A DNA stretch of 64,000 bases, taken from UBA9619 sp964630665 (lineage in GTDB: Bacteria > Pseudomonadota > Gammaproteobacteria > Arenicellales > UBA868). The stretch is from positions 14,770 to 78,769 of the forward strand of contig CAZVVN010000005.1 in assembly GCA_964630665.1 (NCBI GenBank), read 5' to 3'. The translations under genes were made by a program, and so were the position numbers. The notes beneath the pieces were generated by a model, which made no database searches, was not told the origin of the DNA, and saw only the letters and a program-made list of their open reading frames with translations. This document shows positions 18,736-28,021 of the stretch, piece by piece (within the stretch, counting starts at the first letter, position 1; the number at the start of each line of letters is the position of its first letter).

Positions 18736-20619
18736 TTAAATCGCTAGACTTTTTACCCGCTTGCCGCCATACAGAAGGTTGACCAGACCCCGCGTCACCA
18801 GAATTGCCGTAAACATGGAAGTCAGAATTCCGATGCTGAGTGTTACCGCAAACCCCTTGATTGGACCAGTACCGAAATTGAACAACACAACCGCAGCGAT
18901 CAGAGTCGTGATGTTCGCATCGACGATTGTAGAAAGGGCCCTGTCATAACCCAGATGGATACTGGCCTGGGGAGAATTTCCGTTCCGTATCTCTTCTCGG
19001 ATCCGCTCGAATATCAGCACATTTGCATCGACCGCCATACCGACCGTCAACACGATGCCTGCTACGCCTGGCAGTGTCAGTGTCGCCTGAAACAAAGACA
19101 ACACCGCCACGATCAGTACAAGGTTAAGCGCCAAAGCTACGTTTGCAAACAGGCCAAATGCCCGGTAGTACAGAAACATAAAAACTAACACCAGCACGAA
19201 ACCGACAATAACCGAGCGAAACCCCTGATCGATGTTGGCCTTGCCAAGGCTGGGGCCGACAGTTCGCTCTTCGATGATCTCGACCGGGGCGGCAAGGGCT
19301 CCTGCGCGAAGAAGCAATGCGAGGTCACGCGCCTCATTAACACTGTCGAGACCCTCGATCTGGAAACGTTTACCAAGTTGGTCGCGAATTACCGGTGCCG
19401 TTATGACCTCTTCGATCCGCTCCTTGACCCTGAGTGCTTTTCCATCTTCGCCGGTGATCAGACGACCGTCAGCATCCGTCTTGGCCGTGGATCGCAGTTC
19501 TATGTAGACGACCGCCATCCGCTTGCCGATATTGTCACCGGTAATACGCTGATTGATTCTGGCCCCAACTGCATCCAGCGTGATACTGACGATCGGGCCG
19601 CCGCTCTGCGTGTCGATGCTGGCGGCCGCATCAACGATGTTCTCGCCGGAGTAGATCACTCGCTTTTTCAGAAGGATCGGCCGGTCATTGCGCATACGAT
19701 AAAGCTTGGAGGCGGGTGGCACTTTACCCCCAACAGCAGCATCCAGACTGTGCTCCTCGTCGACCAGCATCATCTCCAGCGTGGCAGTCCGCCCGAGAAT
19801 ACGCTTAGCACGGGCCGTGTCCTGAACACCGGGCAGCTGAACAACGATCCGGCGCTCACCCTGCCGCTGAACGACCGGTTCGGCTACACCGAGTTCATCG
19901 ATACGGTTCCGGAGGGCAGTAATGTTCTGCGTCAGGGCAAATTCGGCCAGATCCTGGGTCTCGGAAGAACTCAGCGTGCCCTGAAGTTGCCGTTCCCCGG
20001 AATCTTCGACCTGCTGAATATCAAGTCCGGGAAACTGCTGATTTACGATCCGCACAGCCGCTTCAAGTTCGCCCGGGTTTCGCAGCCGAATGTTTATCGT
20101 ACCACCCGGTTGCCGCCTGACCTCCTTGTAACGCAGCTTCTCATTGCGCAACGCAGCCCGGAGATCGGCAACGTAGCGTTCTTCTGCGCGTCGCATCACG
20201 CTTTCCATGTCCACTTCCATCAGAAAATGTACACCACCGCGCAGGTCCAGTCCCAGGTACATCGGTTTCGAGCCAATCCGGGCAAAAAGATCCGGTGCCG
20301 CTGACAGCAATGTCAGGGCAATCGTGTAGCGGTTACCGAGTTCAACCTCGAGCAGATCCCTCGCTTTGAGCTGATCATCCGGACTGGCAAAAGTCAGATT
20401 GATACCCTTATCGTCGAGAATCGCCGACCTGAGCTCGATCGATCCATCGAGCACCGACTTGACACGCTTTAAATCGGCCGATGACAGCGATGCGCCTCGT
20501 GAGCCGCGAATCTGTATACCCGGATCGTCCCCGAACAGGTTCGGCAGCGCGTAGAAAAGCCCCGGCACGACCACCAGAGCGATGATCAGCCACTTCCACC
20601 AGGGATAGTGGTTATGCAT
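18736..20619 (-). CDS. secD: Protein translocase subunit SecD
   Basis: Large partner of SecF in the Sec export machine. An N-terminal membrane helix (about 8-25) precedes a long periplasmic region with the motif GLDLRGGVHFLMEVD and the P1 head domain. The C-terminal half has five membrane segments, including the VGMAVDANVLIFERIREE motif. Length 627 matches the family. It starts 10 nt after yajC, preserving the tgt-yajC-secD-secF order found across gammaproteobacteria. Confidence 0.96.
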   Translation of the reverse strand: MHNHYPWWKWLIIALVVVPGLFYALPNLFGDDPGIQIRGSRGASLSSADLKRVKSVLDGSIELRSAILDDKGINLTFASPDDQLKARDLLEVELGNRYTIALTLLSAAPDLFARIGSKPMYLGLDLRGGVHFLMEVDMESVMRRAEERYVADLRAALRNEKLRYKEVRRQPGGTINIRLRNPGELEAAVRIVNQQFPGLDIQQVEDSGERQLQGTLSSSETQDLAEFALTQNITALRNRIDELGVAEPVVQRQGERRIVVQLPGVQDTARAKRILGRTATLEMMLVDEEHSLDAAVGGKVPPASKLYRMRNDRPILLKKRVIYSGENIVDAAASIDTQSGGPIVSITLDAVGARINQRITGDNIGKRMAVVYIELRSTAKTDADGRLITGEDGKALRVKERIEEVITAPVIRDQLGKRFQIEGLDSVNEARDLALLLRAGALAAPVEIIEERTVGPSLGKANIDQGFRSVIVGFVLVLVFMFLYYRAFGLFANVALALNLVLIVAVLSLFQATLTLPGVAGIVLTVGMAVDANVLIFERIREEIRNGNSPQASIHLGYDRALSTIVDANITTLIAAVVLFNFGTGPIKGFAVTLSIGILTSMFTAILVTRGLVNLLYGGKRVKSLAI

Positions 20620-20629
20620 CGTTAGCCTG

Positions 20630-20956
20630 TCAGTTGGTGTCTGCTGCGCCCTTCGGAATCATCTGGGCAATCTGTGGCCGCTGTATCTTGACGTTGACAC
20701 CCTTGGCGATCTCCAGAGTTACGAAGTTGTCATCCAGATCAACCACTTTGCCCAGCAAGCCACCGTTCGTGGCGACGTCATCTCCCTTCTTGATCGAAGC
20801 CACCATCTCTTTATGTTGCTTGGCCCGTTTCTGCTGGGGGCGAATCAGCAGGAAATAGAAAAGGACAAAGATGATGACCAATGGCGCCAAGCTGAGCAGC
20901 CCGCCGCCGCCTTCGCCCCCTATTTGTGCCCATGCGTCTGATATCAGGAAACTCAT
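20630..20956 (-). CDS. yajC: Preprotein translocase accessory subunit YajC
   Basis: Small single-span inner-membrane protein of the SecDF-YajC complex. The 108 residues have one hydrophobic segment (about 20-38) followed by the conserved LIRPQQKRAKQHKEMVASI stretch and the KGDDVATNGGLLGKV core. The C-terminal tail includes QRPQIAQMIPKG. It lies between tgt and secD in the usual order. Confidence 0.95.
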   Translation of the reverse strand: MSFLISDAWAQIGGEGGGGLLSLAPLVIIFVLFYFLLIRPQQKRAKQHKEMVASIKKGDDVATNGGLLGKVVDLDDNFVTLEIAKGVNVKIQRPQIAQMIPKGAADTN

Positions 20957-20993
20957 TTCGGATTACCCGGTCTTTAACTGGAAAAGCGCCCGA

Positions 20994-22109
20994 TTATGCC
21001 ACATCCGACCCCCCTCCGAGGTAACCCTCGAGGAAGGTCCGGCTGAACGAATCCAGAGTTCCGGCCGCCACGGCGCCGCGAATGTCTCTCATCAAGGCGC
21101 CAAAAAACCACAGGTTGTGCAGTGTACAGAGGCGCTTTCCAAGGCTTTCGCTGGTAGTAAACAGGTGCCGTAGATAACTCCGGCTGTAGCTGGTACAGGC
21201 GGGGCAACGGCAATATTCTTCAATAGGACTGGTGTCCGTCCGATTGGCAGAATTCTTCAGCCTAACGATTCCATTCCGGGTGTAGAGCCAGCCATTACGG
21301 GCGTTGCGGGTCGGCAGAACACAGTCAAAAAGGTCGATACCAGATCGAACACCGGTGAGAATGTCCTCCGGCCTTCCGACCCCCATCAGATACCGCGGAC
21401 TCCCACCCGGCATCTCGGGAGTGACCTGTTCCAGGACACTGTACATCTGCTCGGTTGGCTCTCCCACGGAAAGCCCGCCAAGAGCATAACCGTCAAAGCC
21501 TATCTCCTCTAAAGCTTCGAGCGAACGGATCCTGAGTTCGGGATAAATCCCACCTTGCGCAATCCCAAACAGGGCCTGACCCTCGCCCTCGTGTGCATCA
21601 CGGCAGCGCCTAGCCCAGCGCAACGACCTGTTCATTGATGTTTCCGCGTTCTGACGGGTCGTGGGGTACGCCGTGCACTCGTCAAAGACCATAACGACAT
21701 CCGAGCCCAGATCTCGCTGTACCGACATCGACTCTTCGGGTCCGAGATAGACCTTGGAGCCGTCGAATGGGGAGCGGAATGTGACTCCCTGTTCGGTGAT
21801 ATTGCGGGAATCCGCCAGACTCCAGACTTGGAAACCACCAGAATCAGTCAGGATGGGACCGGACCAGCGCATAAAGTCATGCAGGGTGCCGTGGGCCTTG
21901 ACCACTTCCGTGCCTGGCCGCAGCATCAAGTGAAAGGTGTTGCCAAGGATGACCCTGGCGCCACTCTCGGCCACTTCCTCAGGAGCCACAGTTCTTACTG
22001 CCCCGCCCGTGCCGACCGGCATGAACGCTGGCGTCTCCACCTCGCCGCGGGAAAACATGAGAGCACCTCGGCGGGCGTTACCGTCCGTTGCAGTGACTGT
22101 AAATTGCAC
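20994..22109 (-). CDS. tgt: tRNA-guanine transglycosylase
   Basis: Exchanges guanine 34 for preQ1 in tRNAs with GUN anticodons, the first tRNA step of queuosine synthesis. The catalytic segments DSGGFQVWSLADSRNITEQGV and FDECTAYPTTRQNAETSMNRS, and the zinc site CRCPACTSYSRSYLRHL are all present. Length 371 fits. The start is GTG at 22109, 3 nt after the queA stop. Confidence 0.96.
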   Translation of the reverse strand: MQFTVTATDGNARRGALMFSRGEVETPAFMPVGTGGAVRTVAPEEVAESGARVILGNTFHLMLRPGTEVVKAHGTLHDFMRWSGPILTDSGGFQVWSLADSRNITEQGVTFRSPFDGSKVYLGPEESMSVQRDLGSDVVMVFDECTAYPTTRQNAETSMNRSLRWARRCRDAHEGEGQALFGIAQGGIYPELRIRSLEALEEIGFDGYALGGLSVGEPTEQMYSVLEQVTPEMPGGSPRYLMGVGRPEDILTGVRSGIDLFDCVLPTRNARNGWLYTRNGIVRLKNSANRTDTSPIEEYCRCPACTSYSRSYLRHLFTTSESLGKRLCTLHNLWFFGALMRDIRGAVAAGTLDSFSRTFLEGYLGGGSDVA

Positions 22110-22112
22110 TAT

Positions 22113-23147
22113 CTAAGTCTCCGCTTTCTTCAGCAGCATCGCGTCACCGTAGCTGTAAAAGCGATAGCCTTCGTTGACCGCATGCCTGTAGGCATCGAGG
22201 ACTCTCCTCGTACCGGCAAAGGCGCTGACCATGACCAACAGCGTGGAGCGGGGCAAGTGAAAATTTGTGACGAGTAAATCAACTACGCGAAAACGGTAAC
22301 CCGGTGTAATGAAAATTCCGGTCTCACCTTCGCGGGCCGCAAGCGCACCCGACTGCGCCGCGCTTTCCAAGGCGCGGGCCACTGTCGTGCCCACTGCAAC
22401 GACGCGACCACCTGCATGGCGTGTCCTCTGTATGGCATCAATAACCTGCTGACTCACTGACATCCATTCCTTGTGCATCCGGTGACATTCTATGCGCTCA
22501 CCTCTCAAGGGTTGAAAAGTGCCGGCCCCGACGTGAAGTGTGACGAACACCGAATCAATGCCTCGAGAGCCGAGGCGGGCGAATAACGCCTGATCGAAGT
22601 GAAGGCCCGCCGTCGGCGCTGCTACTGCGCCAGGTACCCGGGCGAAAACCGTCTGATAACGATCCTGGTCATCTTCTTCTGCTTTTCGCTTTATATAAGG
22701 GGGCAGAGGGACCTGGCCCTCCTCGGCCAGAATTCTGAACATGGGAGTTTCGCTTAACGAGACCAGTGTCTTGAATCCTGACGCCTCTGCTTCAACCCCA
22801 AGGGGGCGGCCGCGAGCCGTGGTCAGCTTTGTCCCGACTCTGACTGGCTTGTTCGATCCTATCTGCGCCAGGCATTTCGAATCGCCCAGCAGTCGTTCGA
22901 TCAGAATTTCAACCGCACCGCCGGTCCCTGACTTGCGTGCCAGCAGTCGGGCCTTGAGCACTCTGGTGTCATTAAAGACAAGCAGATCTCCGGGCTGAAG
23001 GACTTGAGGAAGATCGGAAAATCTGAGGTCCCCGACTGGTGCATCTGAATTCGGGACGACCATCAAGCGGCTCGCCGAGCGCTTCGCTAAAGGCCGCTGC
23101 GCAACCAACCGTTCAGGCAGGTCAAATTGAAAATCCTGGCAAAGCAT
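22113..23147 (-). CDS. queA: S-adenosylmethionine:tRNA ribosyltransferase-isomerase
   Basis: Adds the cyclopentene-epoxide ring to preQ1-tRNA to form epoxyqueuosine. The 344-residue protein begins with the family sequence FQFDLPERLVAQRPL and contains the DLLVFNDTRVLKARL, AAPTAGLHFD and STLLVMVSAFAG motifs. The ATG at 23147 was chosen; a TTG three codons upstream is possible. It is the first gene of the long minus-strand block, with the divergent oxygenase gene about 180 nt away. Confidence 0.95.
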   Translation of the reverse strand: MLCQDFQFDLPERLVAQRPLAKRSASRLMVVPNSDAPVGDLRFSDLPQVLQPGDLLVFNDTRVLKARLLARKSGTGGAVEILIERLLGDSKCLAQIGSNKPVRVGTKLTTARGRPLGVEAEASGFKTLVSLSETPMFRILAEEGQVPLPPYIKRKAEEDDQDRYQTVFARVPGAVAAPTAGLHFDQALFARLGSRGIDSVFVTLHVGAGTFQPLRGERIECHRMHKEWMSVSQQVIDAIQRTRHAGGRVVAVGTTVARALESAAQSGALAAREGETGIFITPGYRFRVVDLLVTNFHLPRSTLLVMVSAFAGTRRVLDAYRHAVNEGYRFYSYGDAMLLKKAET

Positions 23148-23328
23148 GTCACTCAATTTCGCTTGGCCCTGACGGCGCGGCCGATACGGGGACCTACCGG
23201 GAGTGTGATTTGATTGGGGTCAGCTGCCATGTCATGCTCCGCCTTAGGGTCCCAATTGTAGTGGCCAAACACCATCCCGGTTGTCTCTTCCAGACATTAT
23301 TCCCAACCCGCTCCCCGCAATCGCGCTT

Positions 23329-24318
23329 ATGACCTCTTATTCGCCGCCGCCAATAGTCGACCTTAATATCGATCAAGGTCATTCTGATGACCCCGACATC
23401 GCTCAGGCGCTCGACAGGGCCCTGTCAGGCTGCGGTTTCTGTTACCTCACGGGACACGGGGTGTCCGGCAAAATAATCGACGAGTTGTTCCAGGCAAATC
23501 GGCAGTTTCATGCCCAGACAGAAACCAAAAAACAATCTGTTCAAATCAATCGCCATCACCGCGGGTACATCAGTGACCAATCCAGTACTCTGGTCACCTC
23601 GTCCATTGAAAAGCCCACGGGCCCGAATTATTCGGAGTCCTTCATGGTCATGCAGCCTGTCGATCCTACGCACCCCCACTGGGGTACTGCTGTTTTCGGT
23701 CCCAACCAGTGGCCGGATGAACTAGGGACCGGTTTCAGGGGTGTTGTCGAGTCTTACTACCAGGCGATGGCGGAACTGTCCCGCCACCTGACACGGCAAC
23801 TAGCTAGAGCCCTGGGCCAGAACACGGACGTGTTCGATCGGTTTTTCACCGACCCGACCGTCTTTTTACGTCTATTGCGATACCCTCCAATCAGATCTCC
23901 AGGCAGGGCAAAGGGATACGGCGCAGCCCCGCACACCGACCACGGCTTCCTCACCCTCGTTGCGCAGGACGGCAGGAGGGGGCTTGAGGTACGCCATCCA
24001 GACGGCCGGTGGCTAGCGGTCGAACCCCGGCCGGCTTCTTTTGTCTTGAACGTGGCCGATATGCTGTCGCTGTGGTCAGGGGGGCGCTGGCCATCGACCC
24101 CACACAGAGTCACTCTGGGCACCACAGAACGTTTCTCAGCCGCCTTTTTCTTTGATCCGAATTTCGATACCTGGGTCGAGCCGCTCAACAGTCCTCATGG
24201 ATCACCCAACCATTTCAGACCTGTGCATTACGGTGACTACCTTATGGCACGGTTTGACCACAACTATGCCTACCGGCACGCAGATACCGATGAATCAGCA
24301 CCTGCTCCCGAGTGCTGA
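23329..24318 (+). CDS. 2-oxoglutarate/Fe(II) oxygenase of the isopenicillin N synthase family
   Basis: Non-heme iron oxygenase of unknown substrate. The N-terminal DIOX_N half begins PPIVDLNID and has GCGFCYLTGHGV. The iron ligands are visible as His202-x-Asp204 (PHTDHGFLTLV) and His259 (TPHRVTLG), with the 2-oxoglutarate-binding Arg268-x-Ser270. The length of 329 fits. The ATG at 23329 was preferred over an upstream TTG because homology begins right after it. Its last 24 nt overlap, tail to tail, the serine hydrolase gene on the other strand. Confidence 0.85.
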   Translation: MTSYSPPPIVDLNIDQGHSDDPDIAQALDRALSGCGFCYLTGHGVSGKIIDELFQANRQFHAQTETKKQSVQINRHHRGYISDQSSTLVTSSIEKPTGPNYSESFMVMQPVDPTHPHWGTAVFGPNQWPDELGTGFRGVVESYYQAMAELSRHLTRQLARALGQNTDVFDRFFTDPTVFLRLLRYPPIRSPGRAKGYGAAPHTDHGFLTLVAQDGRRGLEVRHPDGRWLAVEPRPASFVLNVADMLSLWSGGRWPSTPHRVTLGTTERFSAAFFFDPNFDTWVEPLNSPHGSPNHFRPVHYGDYLMARFDHNYAYRHADTDESAPAPEC

Positions 24319-25443
24319 GTCTGGGCAAGCAGTCGCGGCACCCATCACCCTAGCGATGAAACCATCCATGAAGTCAGAATTAATCCAACGCACCACCGCC
24401 ACCAGGTCGCGGGGCGCATCGACCCACACATAGTTGGCTCCGGCCCCATAGGCAAACACACTGGATTCCGGGGCACTGGCAAACATCTTACAGTCCGTGT
24501 TCAGCCACCACATGAGTCCATAGCTCGGATTGAGTTTGCAAGGCTCGAAGAGCTGTGCGATCAGCTTTCTGGGCAGCACCTCATGGCCACCCCAAGACCC
24601 GCCCCTCGCGATCAGAAGTCCCATCCGGGCATGGTCTTTCGCGCTGATCCAAAGACCTCCTCCCCAGTGGGCGCCACCCGACACGGACGGGATCGCCTGC
24701 CCGTTTACCTCAACCCAGCTGTTTCGGTACCCGTACCACTCCCAACTCCGGCTGGCACCAATGGGGTCCATGATGTATTCGTGCAGGACCTCCCCCAGTG
24801 GACGGCTGAAAAGCAGGGTCAGGCACAACGCTGCCAGGTTGACCCGCACGTCGTTATATTCCCAGTGGGTCCCGGGAGGACAGAGACGTCGCGGGCCACC
24901 TTTGGCCGAAGTTCTAGACCCCGGTCCAACCTGCCGGTTCCGATCAACCTGATCCGGTTTTGTCCACAGGGTTCCCTCCCACTCACTGGTCTGCTGTAAC
25001 AGGTGACGCCAGCTGATCTTCTGATTCTGCAGTGCCCCAAAATGTGTGCACAGGCCATAATCCTGCAACAGGTCGTCGAGGTCCCGAATCAAACCAAGTC
25101 TGAGAGCGACGAGTGCGCACAGGGCGATATAACTCTTTGTCGCACTGAATGTCGTGTCTACCCGGTCAGCATTACCCCATTCTGCAATGATCTTCCCCTG
25201 GCTGACGATAACCCCTGCAGGCCCGCCACGGGGTTTCAGGGGCCCTAGGATCTCACTCCAGGATGGTGGTTCATCACCGGCTATCGCCTTCTGTTCCGAA
25301 AGATCGATTAACCAGTCGGTCTCATGCTCGCAGACGTAAGCTACTGCCGCCTCTATTCCGCTTTCGTCGAAGCCGACTTCAGCGGGCGGCGATCGCTGCC
25401 AAACATCTGCCCGAGGTGGTATTTCAGTGTTTGTCGTCAACAA
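24295..25443 (-). CDS. Serine hydrolase, beta-lactamase/penicillin-binding fold
   Basis: Class C beta-lactamase-like hydrolase of unknown substrate. The nucleophile motif SxxK is Ser100-Ala-Thr-Lys103 (FSATKSYIA), followed by a Tyr motif in WEYNDVRVN (Tyr196) and a Gly-rich segment GAHWGGGLWIS. No signal peptide is seen, so it should be cytoplasmic, unlike true beta-lactamases. No ATG exists near the N-terminus; TTG codons at 25443 and 25440, preceded by AGGCGGAG, are the best starts. It follows the dehydratase-like gene by 66 nt on the same strand. Confidence 0.82.
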   Translation of the reverse strand: MLTTNTEIPPRADVWQRSPPAEVGFDESGIEAAVAYVCEHETDWLIDLSEQKAIAGDEPPSWSEILGPLKPRGGPAGVIVSQGKIIAEWGNADRVDTTFSATKSYIALCALVALRLGLIRDLDDLLQDYGLCTHFGALQNQKISWRHLLQQTSEWEGTLWTKPDQVDRNRQVGPGSRTSAKGGPRRLCPPGTHWEYNDVRVNLAALCLTLLFSRPLGEVLHEYIMDPIGASRSWEWYGYRNSWVEVNGQAIPSVSGGAHWGGGLWISAKDHARMGLLIARGGSWGGHEVLPRKLIAQLFEPCKLNPSYGLMWWLNTDCKMFASAPESSVFAYGAGANYVWVDAPRDLVAVVRWINSDFMDGFIARVMGAATACPDSALGSRC

Positions 25444-25509
25444 CTCCGCCTGGGGATTGGTTACCCTCGAAACTTCAAAAAAGACTTTCGCTCCGGGGTT
25501 CAGACAACT

Positions 25510-26478
25510 TTACGCTGTCATCTCCAGTAGGGAATACATAGTCTCTTCTGTCAGATTGCCGCCGGTGACGAGGGCAACGGTCACTAAAGACCGATCGACC
25601 TTGTCGGAAAGATATCCCGCAGCCGCGACCGCCCCAGCGGGTTCAACCAGCAGCTTGCCGCGAAAAAGCAGATCACGAAAAGCCTGACTAATTTCCTTCT
25701 CTGAGACCAATACCACGTCGTCCATGTATGCCTGCAGGTGATGAAACGGAAACGTCCCGGGATAACGGGCCGATAAACCGTCTGCGATCGAATCCCAGTG
25801 AGTGATCGTTACTGGTTCGCCCGCCCGCCGGGACAGATAATAGGCGTTCGCGCTTTCGGGCTGGACGCCCACCACACGGACATCCGGCGCAGTCAGCTTG
25901 ACGGCACTGGCAACCCCCGCAGCCAACCCACCGCTGGACACCGGCACCAGAACCTGTTGAACCCCCGGCAGATCCTCGACGATCTCAAGGCCGATACTGG
26001 CGTGGCCTGCGACCACCGGCCGGTACTCCCAGGTATCGATCCCGGTCATACCTCGTTCGCGGGCCACCTTTTCAACCGCCGGCTGCCGTTGCAGCGCATC
26101 TTTGCCGCAAAACACCACCTCTGCACCCAGATCCCTGGTCGCTGCGATCTTGTATTCACTGGTCTGATCGAGCATCACCACCACGATCTTCACGCTCAAC
26201 GTTGACCCTGCGAAGGCGAAGGCCTGCGCAAAATTTCCCGAGGAAGCCACAACAACTCCCTGGGCCCGATCCGTATCACTCATGGCGTTCAGCACATTGA
26301 ATGCCGAGCGCACCTTATAGGCCCCGGTAATCTGCAGGTTTTCTGCTTTTAGATACAACGCCTCTTGGCCGGTATCACTGACTTTCGGGGCTAATGGCAA
26401 AATTGGTGTTCGTCGAACAATACTGGGCAACGCGCCTCTAGCCGTGCGTATTTCGCCAAGAGTGGTCAATTCATACAT
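25510..26478 (-). CDS. PLP-dependent threonine/serine dehydratase-like enzyme
   Basis: Fold-type II PLP enzyme that probably deaminates Thr, Ser or a related hydroxy-amino acid. From the ATG at 26478 it has 322 residues. The PLP lysine is Lys55 in TGAYKVRSA. Substrate and phosphate loops are ASSGNFAQAFA and VSSGGLAAG. There is no C-terminal ACT regulatory domain, so it resembles catabolic or hydroxyaspartate/serine-racemase-like members, not biosynthetic IlvA. Two further in-frame upstream starts (such as ATG at 26493) are possible. Confidence 0.85.
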   Translation of the reverse strand: MYELTTLGEIRTARGALPSIVRRTPILPLAPKVSDTGQEALYLKAENLQITGAYKVRSAFNVLNAMSDTDRAQGVVVASSGNFAQAFAFAGSTLSVKIVVVMLDQTSEYKIAATRDLGAEVVFCGKDALQRQPAVEKVARERGMTGIDTWEYRPVVAGHASIGLEIVEDLPGVQQVLVPVSSGGLAAGVASAVKLTAPDVRVVGVQPESANAYYLSRRAGEPVTITHWDSIADGLSARYPGTFPFHHLQAYMDDVVLVSEKEISQAFRDLLFRGKLLVEPAGAVAAAGYLSDKVDRSLVTVALVTGGNLTEETMYSLLEMTA

Positions 26479-26641
26479 GATCAAACCAAGCATAACCAAC
26501 CACCAGGACATCTTCCAGCACGAGTTTGGATGGCTTTGAGCCCAACCTGGCCGAAGCGCCAAATTCCAACCAGCAAACGCGCCCCGTCGACAGCAACCGG
26601 ATTACCCGAATCAAACGTCTGAATTGTTGCGGGCGACAATA

Positions 26642-26647
26642 TAGAAT
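26642..26647 (+). promoter_or_regulatory. Candidate -10 element of tRNA-Leu
   Basis: TAGAAT at 26642-26647 lies 13 nt before the tRNA 5' end. No convincing -35 is seen upstream (CTGAAT at a 17 nt spacing is weak). The GC-rich stretch between it and the tRNA resembles stable-RNA discriminators. Confidence 0.35.
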
Positions 26648-26660
26648 AAGCCTCGACGAC

Positions 26661-26747
26661 GCCGAGGTGGCGAAACTGGTAGACGCGCCAGACTCAAAAT
26701 CTGGTTTCAGCAATGAAGTGTCGGTTCGAGTCCGACCCTCGGTACCA
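26661..26747 (+). tRNA. tRNA-Leu (anticodon CAA)
   Basis: The 87 nt fold as a class II tRNA. The acceptor strands are GCCGAGG and CCTCGGT with encoded CCA at 26745-26747. The D-arm includes GGTAGACGC. The anticodon stem CCAGA/TCTGG frames a loop CTCAAAA, so the anticodon CAA is at 26695-26697. A variable arm follows, then the T-loop GGTTCGAGTCC. It closely resembles enterobacterial leuX. The first acceptor pair is G-U. Confidence 0.95.
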
Positions 26748-26880
26748 ATGTTTCTTCTATATATAGGGTTTTTCGCCCCTCTAGCCCTTAAATACCGTCC
26801 TGGGACCCTAATAGTAAATCCCACCGCTCACGATAGACCTCGAGTCTTCCTTGCGTGTCTTCGACTGTCGGCCATGCGGA

Positions 26881-27475
26881 GACCTTAATCGATCCCTCGA
26901 GTTTTAGCGAGGCCGAGATATAAAGGACCCGAGCCGGCAGAGCTACCAGAACAAAGAAATCAACGTAGGAGCAATCGTAGCGAACCCCGTCGATGCCGCG
27001 TTTTAAGAGAAAAGAGTATTTGGTTTTACCAGATACGCACAGGTCTTCACCTGGACTCGGTGGGTGATGTTTTTCGCCTTCGGTTCGACTGGGACAACAC
27101 CGGGTCCCGGATGATCCCGGTTTCCGGGGGGCGCGCTTGGGTGGTCCGATGCATCTGCGTGAATATCGAGGATCCCGTTTCTACGATCAATCAAGCTGGG
27201 CCTACTCGCCCGAATATCGGCTGATCCCGGCATGTCAGCCCTTGGTGAAGATGTTCAACCAACTAGGTTATCCAGTGCTCTAGTGGCAACTGGCTGTCTT
27301 CACCGATTTGGGACGCGTCGCACCACATTTCAACATCAGCGAATTTCATCGCAACATGAAGTCTACGGCCGGTATGGGGTTACGGATACTTGCCGAAGGA
27401 CTGCTGATACGGATCGAGTTTCCCCCAATCAACGAAGAATCCACCACACTGGTCACGATTGATCAGAGCTTTTGA
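26881..27475 (+). pseudogene. Decayed outer-membrane beta-barrel gene (BamA/TamA, surface-antigen family)
   Basis: No intact gene lies between tRNA-Leu and 27601, but plus-strand translation reveals a broken barrel. One frame, with stops at 26905 and 27004, reads NVGAIVANPVDAAF and VFGFTRYAQVFTW. After a frameshift between 27068 and 27111 the next frame reads PDDPGFRGARLGGPMHLREY, like the GG..LRGYR motif of the family. It continues through a TAG at 27281 to VFTDLGRVAPHFNISEF, AGMGLRILAE and a terminal Phe before TGA at 27473. These features match the last strands of soluble-signal-less BamA/TamA-type barrels. Upstream parts are lost or too worn to see. Confidence 0.7.
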
Positions 27476-27500
27476 CTTTCCTAAATATGAAAAATCGCCC

Positions 27501-27530
27501 CAGACATGTGCCAAGTAGAATCGGTACAAT
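27501..27530 (+). promoter_or_regulatory. Candidate promoter of the VOC gene
   Basis: CAGACA (27501-27506) and TACAAT (27525-27530) are 18 nt apart and about 70 nt before the VOC start, in the AT-richer stretch after the pseudogene. Confidence 0.35.
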
Positions 27531-27600
27531 ACGTCGCTTCATATTTTACTTAACCGGTTCGAGATGAAATATTTACTGCCTCAAACAAGGAGATGACTTG

Positions 27601-27966
27601 ATGAAGGGATACGTCACACTGGGTACAAATAACTTGGAAGCGGCTGTGGACTTTTATGAGAAGCTGTTGTCGGGACTTGGCATCAGCAAAGGGACAGAGT
27701 TCCCTGGCCGTGCGGTCCGTTTCGGCACCGAATCCGGAACTGAACTGGTCGTCATTACCCCGGCTGACGGCAAACCGGCGACAGTCGGCAACGGGACTAT
27801 GGTCGCTCTGAAAGCAGAAAGCCAGGAACAGATTCAGCAACTGCACGCCAGAGCGCTGGAACTCGGCGGCACAGACGAAGGCGCACCAGGATTTAGGACA
27901 GAGACTTTCTACGGTGCCTACTTTCGAGACCTGGACGGCAACAAGTTGGTCCTGTATACCGAGTGA
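27601..27966 (+). CDS. VOC (glyoxalase/bleomycin-resistance fold) family protein
   Basis: 121-residue protein with the beta-alpha-beta-beta-beta vicinal oxygen chelate fold: an opening GYVTLGTNNLEAAVDFYEKLL and a closing AYFRDLDGNKLVLY. Members are metal-dependent lyases, dioxygenases or drug-binding proteins; the substrate here is unknown. The ATG at 27601 is preceded by AAGGAGATGACTTG, a strong ribosome binding site, so the TTG just before it is not the start. The DapA-like gene follows after 55 nt. Confidence 0.85.
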   Translation: MKGYVTLGTNNLEAAVDFYEKLLSGLGISKGTEFPGRAVRFGTESGTELVVITPADGKPATVGNGTMVALKAESQEQIQQLHARALELGGTDEGAPGFRTETFYGAYFRDLDGNKLVLYTE

Positions 27967-28021
27967 CGGAACCCGGACAAGCGCCGGCCATCGAATCGGA
28001 AAATCGACCGAGTAAAAAGAC

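Noticed and set aside
19378..20304. Long open frame antisense to secD
   Set aside because: It lies wholly within a well-conserved gene and shows no domain of its own.
26661..27600. Integrated element at the tRNA-Leu 3' end
   Set aside because: No integrase, no duplicated tRNA end and no mobile genes; the region holds only the decayed barrel gene.
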